Source: Novosphingobium indicum (GTDB taxonomy: Bacteria; Pseudomonadota; Alphaproteobacteria; Sphingomonadales; Sphingomonadaceae). Taken from it: a stretch of 40,721 nucleotides of DNA. The DNA lies in NCBI RefSeq assembly GCF_014645195.1, contig NZ_BMLK01000028.1, forward strand, positions 1-40,721, in the 5' to 3' direction. Shown here piece after piece: positions 15,614 through 23,009 of the stretch; position 1 is the stretch's first letter; each line of letters starts with the position of its first letter. The translations under genes and the position numbers were made by a program. The notes under the pieces are model-generated. The model searched no databases, was not told the DNA's origin, and worked only from the letters and a program-made list of their open reading frames with translations.

Positions 15614-16117
15614 TCAATTCTTCTTGCCGAAGTCCACAGAAACGACGTTCGATCCGTCCTCGCTGGGAGTAATGCGCGAAGCCACGTCTCGTTCCGACTC
15701 GTCGTTGCCGGCAGTACCGGACATTTCGTCATCCTCGCCGTCGGCAATCGCCTGAAACTGCAGGCCGAAGTCGACTGCAGGGTCCACGAAGGCGGTGATC
15801 GCGGAGAACGGGATGTTCAGCATCGCCGGGATCTGGTTGAAGCTGAGCCCGACCGCGAAGCCTTCGTCGGTTACTTCCAGATCCCAGAACTTGTTCTGCA
15901 GGACGATCGTCATCTCGTCCGGGAAACGAGCCTTGAGGTCGGCGGGAATGTCCACGCCTGGCGCGTTCGTCTTGAACGTGATGTAGAAATGGTGGCTGCC
16001 GGGAAGAACGCCATTGGCATCCTTTACCTGGCCGAGCACACGGCCCACGACGGCGCGCAGGGCTTCCTGCACGATTTCGTCATAAGGGATCAGGCTGTCT
16101 GGCGGCGTATCGTTCAT
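15614..16117 (-). CDS. sspB: SspB family ClpXP adaptor protein (alphaproteobacterial type)
   Basis: A 167-residue protein of the SspB family. Its core is SLIPYDEIVQEALRAVVGRVLG, then HHFYITFKTNAPGVDIPADL, ARFPDEMTIVLQNKFWDLEV and GFAVGLSFNQIPAMLNIPFSA, matching the alphaproteobacterial SspB. In this family the folded core binds ssrA-tagged or other substrates, and a flexible tail ends in a short segment that docks on ClpX. Here an acidic linker (DGEDDEMSGTAGNDESE) is followed by the C-terminal VVSVDFGKKN, which fits such a ClpX-binding tail. It is transcribed away from the his operon, with the shared promoter region in 16118-16288. Confidence 0.92.
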   Translation of the reverse strand: MNDTPPDSLIPYDEIVQEALRAVVGRVLGQVKDANGVLPGSHHFYITFKTNAPGVDIPADLKARFPDEMTIVLQNKFWDLEVTDEGFAVGLSFNQIPAMLNIPFSAITAFVDPAVDFGLQFQAIADGEDDEMSGTAGNDESERDVASRITPSEDGSNVVSVDFGKKN

Positions 16118-16288
16118 CGCGCCCTACGTGCGCATCGTTCATCTAAGGGTCAAGTCGTTACGAAACAGATTTTACGCGCATGCGGGCGTTTTACCAAGGA
16201 AATAGCGTCGCGACTGCAAGCATCATGCGTGACGATGCGCCAATTCGCGCAATTGATTCCCACACGCACGGGTCTATAGGCGCTTTCC

Positions 16289-16882
16289 ATGCGCACTGCT
16301 TCGATCAATCGCAAAACCCACGAGACGGATATTGCCGTCGAGGTGAATCTGGATGGCACCGGGGCCTACGACGTCTCGACCGGGATCGGTTTTCTCGATC
16401 ACATGATCGAGCAGTTCTCGCGCCATTCGCTGATCGACATCACTTGCCACATCAAGGGCGACCTGCACGTCGACCAGCACCACACGACCGAAGACAGCGC
16501 CATTGCCATCGGACAGGCGATTGCCCAGGCGATGGGCGACAAGGCCGGGATCGGTCGTTACGGTCAGGCCTATTCGCCGATGGACGAGACGCTGGCCCGC
16601 GTCGCGCTCGACATTTCCGGGCGTCCGTATTTCGTGTGGAATGCCGGTTTCACGCAGGAAAAGCTGGGCGAACTCGATACCGAACTGGTCGAGCACTGGT
16701 TCCACTCGATTTCGCAGGCGGTGGGCATGACGCTGCATATCGAGCTGCTCTACGGCACCAACAACCACCACATCTGCGAGGGCATCTTCAAGGGCTTCGC
16801 GCGCGCCATGCGCAGCGCCATCGAACTCGACCCGCGCAAGGGCGGAGCGATTCCTTCGACCAAGGGCCAGCTCGGAGGCTGA
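16289..16882 (+). CDS. hisB: Imidazoleglycerol-phosphate dehydratase
   Basis: A 197-residue monofunctional HisB, which dehydrates imidazoleglycerol phosphate to imidazoleacetol phosphate. Both manganese-binding motifs are visible: HHTTEDSA with H64, H65, E68 and D69, and NNHHICEG with H160, H161 and E164. GIGFLDHMIEQFSRHS is at residues 32-47. No phosphatase domain is fused, in contrast to the enterobacterial bifunctional form. It is the first gene of the his operon in the window and is followed by hisH after 11 bases. hisG, hisD and hisC are not here. Confidence 0.97.
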   Translation: MRTASINRKTHETDIAVEVNLDGTGAYDVSTGIGFLDHMIEQFSRHSLIDITCHIKGDLHVDQHHTTEDSAIAIGQAIAQAMGDKAGIGRYGQAYSPMDETLARVALDISGRPYFVWNAGFTQEKLGELDTELVEHWFHSISQAVGMTLHIELLYGTNNHHICEGIFKGFARAMRSAIELDPRKGGAIPSTKGQLGG

Positions 16883-16893
16883 AAGGCAAAAGC

Positions 16894-17523
16894 ATGGCGG
16901 AAGTCCTTGCCCTGATCGACTACGGCGCCGGCAACCTGCATTCGGTGGCCAATGCGCTGAAGGCCGCTGGCGCGCCCAACGTCGCGGTAACCGCCGATCC
17001 GGACGTCGTGCGAGCGGCGGATCGTATCGTGCTGCCGGGAGTGGGCTCGTTCAAGGCCTGTGCGCAAGGGCTCTGGGGCATTTCCGGCATGGTCGAGGCC
17101 ATGACCGAGCGCGTGCATGTCGGTGGCGCGCCCTTTCTGGGCATTTGTGTGGGCATGCAGCTTCTCGCCACGCGCGGTCTCGAGCATGGCGTGACCAGGG
17201 GGCTCGACTGGGTCGCGGGCGAAGTGCAACTGATCGAGCGGACCGATCCCACGATCAAGATCCCGCACATGGGCTGGAACGATGTGGCGCTCGGCCTGCA
17301 CGATCCCGCCAGCGGGCTGATCGAGCCGGGCGAGGCCTATTTCCTGCATTCCTACCACTTCGCGCCCGAAGACGGCCACACCGTCGCGGCGATGACCGAT
17401 CACGGCGGCGGGCTTGTCGCAGCCGTGGCGAGGGACAATGTCGTCGGCGTGCAGTTCCATCCCGAAAAGAGCCAGGTCTACGGCCTGTCGCTGCTGTCCC
17501 GTTTCCTCGAATGGAAGCCCTGA
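16894..17523 (+). CDS. hisH: Imidazole glycerol phosphate synthase, glutamine amidotransferase subunit
   Basis: A 209-residue class I amidotransferase that supplies ammonia from glutamine to HisF. The catalytic triad is in place: Cys85 in GICVGMQLL, and His189 and Glu191 in QFHPEKSQ. The N-terminal IDYGAGNLHSVANAL and LPGVGSFKACAQGL blocks are typical. The ATG at 16894 has a GAAAGG-like site upstream, 11 bases after hisB. The frame is open far upstream, through hisB, but that extension is meaningless. hisA starts 4 bases after its stop. Confidence 0.97.
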   Translation: MAEVLALIDYGAGNLHSVANALKAAGAPNVAVTADPDVVRAADRIVLPGVGSFKACAQGLWGISGMVEAMTERVHVGGAPFLGICVGMQLLATRGLEHGVTRGLDWVAGEVQLIERTDPTIKIPHMGWNDVALGLHDPASGLIEPGEAYFLHSYHFAPEDGHTVAAMTDHGGGLVAAVARDNVVGVQFHPEKSQVYGLSLLSRFLEWKP

Positions 17524-17527
17524 ACCC

Positions 17528-18259
17528 ATGATCGTATTTCCCGCCATCGACTTGAAGCAGGGGCAGGTCGTCCGGCTCGCCGAAGGCGATATGGCGCGCG
17601 CCACCGTCTATGGCGACAATCCCGCTGCGCAAGCGATGCTCTTTGCCGATGCCGGATCGCAGTTCCTGCATGTCGTCGATCTCGACGGCTCGTTCGCCGG
17701 CAAGGCAGAGAACCGCGAGGCGGTCGAAGCCATTCTCGACGTGTTCCCCGGCCATGTGCAGCTCGGTGGCGGCATCCGCACGCCCGAAGCGGTCGAGGGC
17801 TGGTTCGAGCTGGGCGTCTCGCGCGTGGTCATGGGTACCGCTGCGCTCAAGGACCCGCAGTTCGTGAAGGACATGGCGAAGGAATACCCTGGCGGCATCG
17901 TCGTCGCCGTCGATGCACGCGACGGCATGGTCGCGACCGAGGGCTGGGCGCAGGTCTCCACCGTCTCGATCATCGATATGGCCCGCCGTTTCGAGGATGC
18001 CGGCGTCGCCAGCCTGCTCTTTACCGATATCGGCCGCGACGGGCTGCTCAAGGGCTGCAACGTGCAGGCGACGGTTGATCTCGCGCGCCAGACCGATCTC
18101 CCGGTAATTGCCAGCGGCGGCGTAAAGGGGCTGGACGACATCCATATTCTCGCTCTCCATGCGGAAGACGGCATCGAGGGCGTGATTACCGGCCGCGCGC
18201 TCTATGACGGCCGCCTCGACCTTGCGGCAGCCATTGCCGTGGCAGAGCGGGCATCGTGA
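17528..18259 (+). CDS. hisA: 1-(5-phosphoribosyl)-5-[(5-phosphoribosylamino)methylideneamino]imidazole-4-carboxamide isomerase
   Basis: A 243-residue (beta/alpha)8 enzyme of histidine synthesis, catalysing an Amadori rearrangement. The general acid/base residues are Asp8 in FPAIDLKQGQ and Asp129 in VVAVDARDG. The phosphate-binding loops GGGIRTPEAVE and ASGGVKGLDD are present. The ATG at 17528 lies 4 bases after hisH. Its stop overlaps the GTG of the 80-residue membrane protein gene (GTGA). Confidence 0.97.
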   Translation: MIVFPAIDLKQGQVVRLAEGDMARATVYGDNPAAQAMLFADAGSQFLHVVDLDGSFAGKAENREAVEAILDVFPGHVQLGGGIRTPEAVEGWFELGVSRVVMGTAALKDPQFVKDMAKEYPGGIVVAVDARDGMVATEGWAQVSTVSIIDMARRFEDAGVASLLFTDIGRDGLLKGCNVQATVDLARQTDLPVIASGGVKGLDDIHILALHAEDGIEGVITGRALYDGRLDLAAAIAVAERAS

Positions 18260-18498
18260 ACGACAGCCGCCTCGTCGGCCTGTTGCTGATACTGGCGACG
18301 CTGCCGGGGCTGGCGTGGATCTGGAGCGACTACCGCGGCGGCAATGTGCGTCTGATGCTGTTCAGCCGCATGCGCAGCCCGATCCGGGCGAGCCGGAAGG
18401 ATGATCCACAGCGGTTCTGGGCTTACCTGGGATTCAACATTCTGCTGTTCGCGCTGATGGGGGCGGGCGGCCTGTATCTGATGATGGTGAAGCCATGA
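18256..18498 (+). CDS. Two-span mini membrane protein inside the his operon
   Basis: An 80-residue protein with two hydrophobic spans (about residues 6-23, VGLLLILATLPGLAWIW, and 58-76, LGFNILLFALMGAGGLYLMM). They are separated by a basic cytoplasmic loop (SRMRSPIRASRKDDPQRF). It is coupled on both sides: a GTG start overlaps the hisA stop and its TGA overlaps the hisF ATG. A role in histidine synthesis is not expected from the sequence. It may be a sphingomonad insertion that depends on the operon for expression. I recognise no family. The tight overlaps support it as a real gene. Confidence 0.75.
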   Translation: MNDSRLVGLLLILATLPGLAWIWSDYRGGNVRLMLFSRMRSPIRASRKDDPQRFWAYLGFNILLFALMGAGGLYLMMVKP

Positions 18499-19256
18499 CT
18501 GTTCGCGTCCGCGTCATTCCCTGTCTCGACGTCGCCAATGGCCGCGTGGTCAAGGGCGTCAACTTCGTCGACCTGAAGGATGCGGGCGATCCGGTGGAGC
18601 AGGCGCGCGCCTACGATGCCGCCGGAGCGGATGAACTCTGCTTTCTCGACATTACGGCCAGTCACGAGGCGCGTGGTACCCTGCTCGACATTGTGCAGCG
18701 CACCGCCGAAGTCTGCTTCATGCCGCTTACGGTCGGCGGCGGTGTGCGCACGGCGGAGGACGCGCGGGCGCTGCTACTGGCGGGGGCGGACAAGGTCGCG
18801 GTCAATTCCGCGGCTGTGTCGCGTCCCGAAGTCGTCGCCGACATTGCCGAGAAGTTCGGATCGCAGTGTATCGTCGCCTCCGTCGATGCGCGCCGGACAG
18901 CCCCGGGAAAATGGGAGATCTTTACCCACGGCGGCCGCAAGGCGACGGGCATCGATGCTCTGGAGCATGCCGTGAAGCTGGCCGATTACGGCGCCGGGGA
19001 GCTGCTTGTCACCTCTATGGACGGAGACGGCACGCAAAACGGCTACGATCTGGAGCTGACCCGCGCGATTTCCGATGCCGTCTCGGTGCCGGTGATCGCC
19101 TCTGGCGGGGTTGGCACGCTCGATCATCTCGTGGCCGGCGTGACGCAGGGGCATGCGAGCGCTGTATTGGCGGCCTCGATCTTTCACTTCGGCAAACACT
19201 CGATTGCCGATGCCCATGCCGCCTTGCGGGCTGCAGGGCTTCCAGCGCGGGGCTGA
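18495..19256 (+). CDS. hisF: Imidazole glycerol phosphate synthase, cyclase subunit
   Basis: A 253-residue (beta/alpha)8 enzyme that uses HisH-derived ammonia to form imidazoleglycerol phosphate and AICAR. The catalytic aspartates are Asp12 in IPCLDVANGRVVKG and Asp131 in VASVDARR. The phosphate-binding loops GGGVRTAEDA and ASGGVGTLDH are present. The length matches the family. The ATG overlaps the stop of the upstream mini-gene (ATGA). The operon continues, after about 130 bases, with a PEP-CTERM gene and hisE. Confidence 0.97.
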   Translation: MTVRVRVIPCLDVANGRVVKGVNFVDLKDAGDPVEQARAYDAAGADELCFLDITASHEARGTLLDIVQRTAEVCFMPLTVGGGVRTAEDARALLLAGADKVAVNSAAVSRPEVVADIAEKFGSQCIVASVDARRTAPGKWEIFTHGGRKATGIDALEHAVKLADYGAGELLVTSMDGDGTQNGYDLELTRAISDAVSVPVIASGGVGTLDHLVAGVTQGHASAVLAASIFHFGKHSIADAHAALRAAGLPARG

Positions 19257-19312
19257 TAAGGCCGCCAAGCCCGCGAAACGATTGGCGCGGGCCATGCCCC
19301 GGAACGGGACAC

Positions 19313-19349
19313 TGCCCCGATTGCGCTTGTTGCAGTGCAAAATGGGGCA
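19313..19349 (+). other. Stem-loop between hisF and the PEP-CTERM gene
   Basis: TGCCCC at 19313-19318 pairs with GGGGCA at 19344-19349 around an inner imperfect pairing. A second hairpin, CCCGCG/CGCGGG, lies just upstream (about 19270-19291). There is no T-run. They may attenuate or protect the message. Confidence 0.3.
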
Positions 19350-19388
19350 GATGGAGTGGGCAAGTTCCGACTCACTGGAGTCTCCCCC

Positions 19389-19562
19389 TTGTACATTTCC
19401 AAGTTTCTGCCGGCCCTCGTTCCGGCTCTTCTCGCGGCTGTCCCGGCCCATGCATCCGGCGGCACGCCGCTTCCCGAGCCCAGCGGTCTGTTTCTGCTGA
19501 GCATGGGCGTCGCCGGGGTGATCATCGGCCGCCGCCTCTCTTCGAAGCGGCGGGAAGATTGA
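19389..19562 (+). CDS. Mini PEP-CTERM sorting-signal protein
   Basis: About 57 residues. It has an N-terminal signal peptide (ISKFLPALVPALLAAVPAHA), eight or nine intervening residues, then a complete PEP-CTERM-type tail: PEP, a hydrophobic span (SGLFLLSMGVAGVIIG) and a basic cluster (RRLSSKRRED). The tail is the exosortase recognition signal, which anchors or releases proteins at the outer envelope. There is almost no mature domain between the signals. The TTG at 19389 is preceded by GGAG at 10 bases. A GTG at 19335 has no such site. No exosortase gene is in the window. Confidence 0.65.
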   Translation: MYISKFLPALVPALLAAVPAHASGGTPLPEPSGLFLLSMGVAGVIIGRRLSSKRRED

Positions 19563-19617
19563 TCGTCTCGCTCTGACGGCTTGACCGCGTGCGGCCTTCA
19601 CCGCATGGCGGGGGACC

Positions 19618-19944
19618 ATGAGCAGTCCCGATACTCTCGCCCGTCTCGAAGCCACCATTGCTGCCCGGAGCGGCGCCGATCCCGATTCCAGTTACGTTGC
19701 CAGGCTCAATGCCAAGGGCCTGCGCAAGATCGCACAGAAGCTGGGCGAGGAAGCGACCGAGACCGTAATCGCCGCGCTCACCGAAGACGAGAAGGCGCTG
19801 GTGGGGGAATCGGCGGACCTGCTCTTCCATCTCATGGTTCTGCTTGGCGCCAAGGGCGTGCCCCTGTCCGACGTCATGGCCGAGCTCGACCGCCGCGAAG
19901 GCACTTCCGGCATTGCCGAAAAGGCCGCGCGCCCCAAGGACTGA
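19618..19944 (+). CDS. hisE: Phosphoribosyl-ATP pyrophosphatase
   Basis: A 108-residue MazG-type all-alpha enzyme that hydrolyses phosphoribosyl-ATP to phosphoribosyl-AMP. The core SYVARLNAKGLRKIAQKLGE and EATETVIAAL, followed by ESADLLFHLMVLL, carries the acidic residues (EEATE and ESADLLFH) that bind magnesium. It is monofunctional, without a HisI fusion. The ATG has GCGGGGGA upstream. The HIT gene starts 22 bases after its stop. Confidence 0.95.
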   Translation: MSSPDTLARLEATIAARSGADPDSSYVARLNAKGLRKIAQKLGEEATETVIAALTEDEKALVGESADLLFHLMVLLGAKGVPLSDVMAELDRREGTSGIAEKAARPKD

Positions 19945-19966
19945 CCGTTTCGTTCCGGAGAGACCG

Positions 19967-20344
19967 ATGCCCATCGATCCCAAGCTGCCCTACGACGAGA
20001 ACAACATCTTCGCGAAGATCCTGCGCGGCGAACTGCCTTGCCAGAAGGTCTATGAAGATGAGCATGCGCTGGCCTTCAACGATATCCGGCCGCAGGCTCC
20101 GGTCCATGTGCTGGTGATCCCCAAGGGCGCTTACGTGTCCTGGGACGACTTTACCGCCAAGGCATCGGACGCGGAGATCGCGAACTTCATGCGGGCCGTG
20201 GGCAATGTGACCCGGCAGCTCGAGCTGGACGGTCCCGGCTATCGCCTCATGGTCAACATGGGCGGGGCAGGCCATCAGGAAGTGCCGCACCTGCACGTGC
20301 ACATCTTCGGCGGTCGCCAGTTCTTCCAGATGATTGCCGACTGA
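19967..20344 (+). CDS. HIT family (histidine triad) nucleotide-binding protein
   Basis: A 125-residue HIT protein, likely a purine nucleoside phosphoramidase. The signature HLHVHIFGG gives H108, H110 and H112. The N-terminal NIFAKILRGELPCQKVYED, FNDIRPQAPVHVLVIPK and the later GYRLMVNMGGAGHQEVPHLH are typical of HINT/Hit subgroup proteins. The ATG at 19967 fits the domain start; the longer frame from 19844 overlaps hisE. It is last in the his operon. Confidence 0.95.
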   Translation: MPIDPKLPYDENNIFAKILRGELPCQKVYEDEHALAFNDIRPQAPVHVLVIPKGAYVSWDDFTAKASDAEIANFMRAVGNVTRQLELDGPGYRLMVNMGGAGHQEVPHLHVHIFGGRQFFQMIAD

Positions 20345-20460
20345 ACGGCCCCGCGGAAAAGCTATCCACCGGAAATTTGTCAGCGCTTATGGCCGAAGCG
20401 CCGGCCTGAGCGCGGCAATGGCTTTGCAGCAAGGCATAGCCTCGTTACACAACGCGCCGC

Positions 20461-20922
20461 ATGACGGCTTTCCCTCAACCCGATCGCGGCGCCATCGACG
20501 GTGGCCGGCATCGCTACGCCCTGCGCGTGTTCTACGAGGATACCGACGCGGGCGGGGTGGTCTATCACGCCAATTATCTGCGCTGGTTCGAGCGGGCGCG
20601 CTCGGATCTGGTGGAGCTGTTCGGCATCGATCAGCGCGCCGCGCTCGATGCCGGGGACGGGCTCTACACCGTTGCCGAAGTGCATTTGCGCTACCTCTCG
20701 CCGGCCCGCCTGGGGGACACGGTGCTGGTGGAAACGACGGCGCGGCATGTCGGCCGCGTTTCCTGCACGCTGCATCAGGTGGCGCTGCGGGGGGACACTC
20801 GCCTCGCCGAAGCTACCGTAAAGGTCGGGTTCATTGGCCCTGACGGACGACCCCGCAAACAACCTGCCCACTGGCAAGACGCATTCACTGCATTCGCCGA
20901 AGGCCTGGAAGGACAAGAATGA
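20461..20922 (+). CDS. ybgC: Acyl-CoA thioesterase YbgC, Tol-Pal associated
   Basis: A 153-residue hotdog-fold thioesterase. The family motif YEDTDAGGVVYHANYLRWFERAR has its catalytic aspartates at residues 27 and 29 and a histidine at 36. YbgC commonly heads the tol-pal operon and hydrolyses short acyl-CoA or acyl carriers near the membrane. The ATG at 20461 has no strong ribosome site. Its stop overlaps the tolQ start (ATGA). The C-terminal tail (AFAEGLEGQE) is variable. The conserved operon position makes the assignment secure. Confidence 0.95.
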   Translation: MTAFPQPDRGAIDGGRHRYALRVFYEDTDAGGVVYHANYLRWFERARSDLVELFGIDQRAALDAGDGLYTVAEVHLRYLSPARLGDTVLVETTARHVGRVSCTLHQVALRGDTRLAEATVKVGFIGPDGRPRKQPAHWQDAFTAFAEGLEGQE

Positions 20923-21629
20923 CTCTCGATCTGCTCGCTTCCACTCTGAATTTCGCTGGCGATTCCGGCAGGCTCAACCCGGTCAAGCTGTTCCTCGATG
21001 CCGACATCGTGGTGCAGGCGATCATGCTTGGCCTGCTCCTTGCGAGCATCTGGGTCTGGACCATCATCGTGACCTTCATCCTGCGGATGGGCCGTGTTTC
21101 GCGGCGTTGCGACGAATACGAGGACGGTTTCTGGGAGGCGGAGAACTTCGAATCCTACCAGAAGGGCCGTCGTCGGGGCGATGTGCCGATGGGTAAGGTG
21201 GCAAGCGCCGGACTGGCCGAATGGCGGCGCAATGCCTCGACGCGGACCGCCGACTACGAAGGCGTGCGCCAGCGCATTGCCATGGCCATGAATTCGGCTG
21301 TCGGTGAAGAGGCGGACAGGCTTGCCGCCCGCCTGAACTTCCTGGCGACCGTCGGTTCGGTGGCGCCGTTCGTCGGTCTGCTCGGCACCGTCTGGGGCAT
21401 CATGAACAGCTTCTTCCAGATCGGCCAGCAACAGAATTCTTCGCTGGCCGTAGTTGCTCCCGGCATTTCCGAGGCGCTGTTCGCGACGGCCATCGGCCTG
21501 TTCGCGGCTATCCCGGCGGTCATCGCCTACAACCGTTTCTCGCATCGCGTGAACGCGTTCGAAGCCCGTTTGCAGCGCTTTGCCGACAAGCTGCATTCGG
21601 CCCTGACGCGCCAGCTGGAGGCGCGTTGA
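20919..21629 (+). CDS. tolQ: Tol-Pal system protein TolQ (proton channel subunit)
   Basis: A 236-residue inner-membrane protein of the MotA/TolQ/ExbB family. Three membrane segments are visible: about residues 30-50 (AIMLGLLLASIWVWTIIVTF), 140-163 (FLATVGSVAPFVGLLGTVWG) and 180-207. The conserved block GSVAPFVGLLGTVWGIM and the ISEALFATAIGLFAAIPAVI block line the proton path with TolR. The ATG overlaps the ybgC stop; tolR begins in a TGATG overlap. It energises outer-membrane constriction during division together with TolR and TolA. Confidence 0.97.
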   Translation: MTLDLLASTLNFAGDSGRLNPVKLFLDADIVVQAIMLGLLLASIWVWTIIVTFILRMGRVSRRCDEYEDGFWEAENFESYQKGRRRGDVPMGKVASAGLAEWRRNASTRTADYEGVRQRIAMAMNSAVGEEADRLAARLNFLATVGSVAPFVGLLGTVWGIMNSFFQIGQQQNSSLAVVAPGISEALFATAIGLFAAIPAVIAYNRFSHRVNAFEARLQRFADKLHSALTRQLEAR

Positions 21630-22072
21630 TGGCCATGGGCCTCCACTCTCAAGGCAAGGCGCGGCGCGGCGGGCGCAGCCGGGCGCCGATGGCGGAAATC
21701 AACGTGACGCCGCTCGTCGACGTCATGCTGGTGCTGCTCATCATCTTCATGGTCACCGCGCCGCTGCTCAAGGCGGCCGTGCCTATCGAACTGCCCGAAA
21801 GCCGCGCCAAGGCGATGAGCGAGGAGGCCGCGCAGGTCACCATCAGCATCCGCCGCGACGGCGTGATCTTCTTCGAGGCCTCGCCGCTGGCACCGGGGGA
21901 ACTGCTCGACCGGCTCGCCTCGGTATCACCGGAACCGGACGGAAAGATGCCGCTGGTGACGCTGCGTGCGGACAAGGCGCTCGACTACGGACGGGTCATG
22001 GAAGTCATGGGCGAGCTCAACCGCGCGGGCTTCACGTCGATCTCGCTCGTGACCGACGTCAGCGGCGGTTAA
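21629..22072 (+). CDS. tolR: Tol-Pal system protein TolR
   Basis: A 147-residue ExbD/TolR protein with one N-terminal transmembrane segment (residues about 31-49, DVMLVLLIIFMVTAPLL) preceded by MAEINVTPLV. The membrane aspartate D31 is the expected proton-carrying residue. A periplasmic domain follows (VTISIRRDGVIFF, later LVTLRADKALDYGRVMEVM). I use the ATG at 21629, which overlaps the tolQ TGA (TGATG); a TTG at 21626 is the alternative. Confidence 0.96.
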   Translation: MAMGLHSQGKARRGGRSRAPMAEINVTPLVDVMLVLLIIFMVTAPLLKAAVPIELPESRAKAMSEEAAQVTISIRRDGVIFFEASPLAPGELLDRLASVSPEPDGKMPLVTLRADKALDYGRVMEVMGELNRAGFTSISLVTDVSGG

Positions 22073-22097
22073 GGCGGCCGGGATAAAGGTCTCGCGG

Positions 22098-23009
22098 ATG
22101 GCAGCCATCGCCCTCGGGAAAGAAGAATGCATCGGTCTCGTCGTCGCGGTCGCGCTGCACGCGGCCGTGCTGGCGGCCATGCTGATCCGCCCGCCGCACG
22201 ACCTTGTCGTGAAGCCGCCCGAGCGGATCGAAGTGACGATCAGCGACCTCTACGGCAAGACCTCGACGTCGCCCGACCCGTTCAGCCAGGCCGCGGCCGA
22301 TCGCGGCCCCGAGCTGGGCGAGCCGGCTCCGCCGCCCGAACCGGCGCAGGAGGTTCCCGCGCTGCCGGAGCCAGCGCCGCCTGCCGTGGAAGCACCGCAG
22401 CCGCGCCCTGCTGCGCGCCCCGAACCCCGGCCCCAGCCGAAGCCCGCGCCGCGCGCGACCGAGCGTCCGAAGCCTGCCGCCAAGGACCCGCCCAAGAAGT
22501 CGCCTAGCCGCCAGACCAGCGCCATCGATGACATCATCTCGCGCCCGAGCAGCCGCAGTTCGTCCTCGTCGAGCTCCAGCAGGACACCGCCCAAAAAGTC
22601 GGGTGCCAGTGCTTTCGATTCCGCCTTCAAGGACGGTACGCCCGGCGCGACGTCCGATTCCGGCAATGGCACGCCGGCATCGGAGATCGGACCGCAGGTG
22701 CGTTCGGCGCTTTCCGCCGCGATTACCCGGCAGCTCAAGCCGCACTGGAGCCCGCCCGATGGCGTCGATGTCGACAAGCTGGTGACGATCCTGTCGTTCA
22801 ATCTCGATCGCAGCGGCAATCTCGTCGGCAGGCCGCAGGTCGTGCGCCAGCTCGGGGTCAACGCTGCCAATTCCGCGCAGGCCGATCGCCATGCCGAGCA
22901 GGCCATCCGCGCCGTTCAGCTCGCTTCGCCTTTCAATCTTCCTTCGGAATACTACGATGCGTGGAAACGCGTTTCCTCGTTCCGCTTTGACGTGAGGCTT
23001 TCCCAATGA
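22098..23009 (+). CDS. tolA: TolA-like cell envelope protein
   Basis: A 303-residue protein with one N-terminal membrane span (residues about 12-30, IGLVVAVALHAAVLAAMLI), a long disordered segment rich in Pro, Ala, Arg and Lys (about 70-150) containing a run of serines, and a C-terminal folded domain (about 210-303: VRSALSAAITRQLKPHWSPP, then ILSFNLDRSGNLVG). The C-terminal domain has the TolA/TonB-C pattern that contacts TolB and Pal. The classical long alpha-helical central domain of enterobacterial TolA is absent and replaced by the proline-rich region, as in other sphingomonads. The gene is assigned by position between tolR and tolB. Its TGA overlaps the tolB ATG. Confidence 0.92.
   Translation: MAAIALGKEECIGLVVAVALHAAVLAAMLIRPPHDLVVKPPERIEVTISDLYGKTSTSPDPFSQAAADRGPELGEPAPPPEPAQEVPALPEPAPPAVEAPQPRPAARPEPRPQPKPAPRATERPKPAAKDPPKKSPSRQTSAIDDIISRPSSRSSSSSSSSRTPPKKSGASAFDSAFKDGTPGATSDSGNGTPASEIGPQVRSALSAAITRQLKPHWSPPDGVDVDKLVTILSFNLDRSGNLVGRPQVVRQLGVNAANSAQADRHAEQAIRAVQLASPFNLPSEYYDAWKRVSSFRFDVRLSQ

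Noticed and set aside
16180..16893. Long open frame upstream of hisH
   Set aside because: It is in frame with hisH but runs through hisB in another frame; the product there is arginine/alanine-rich shadow sequence.
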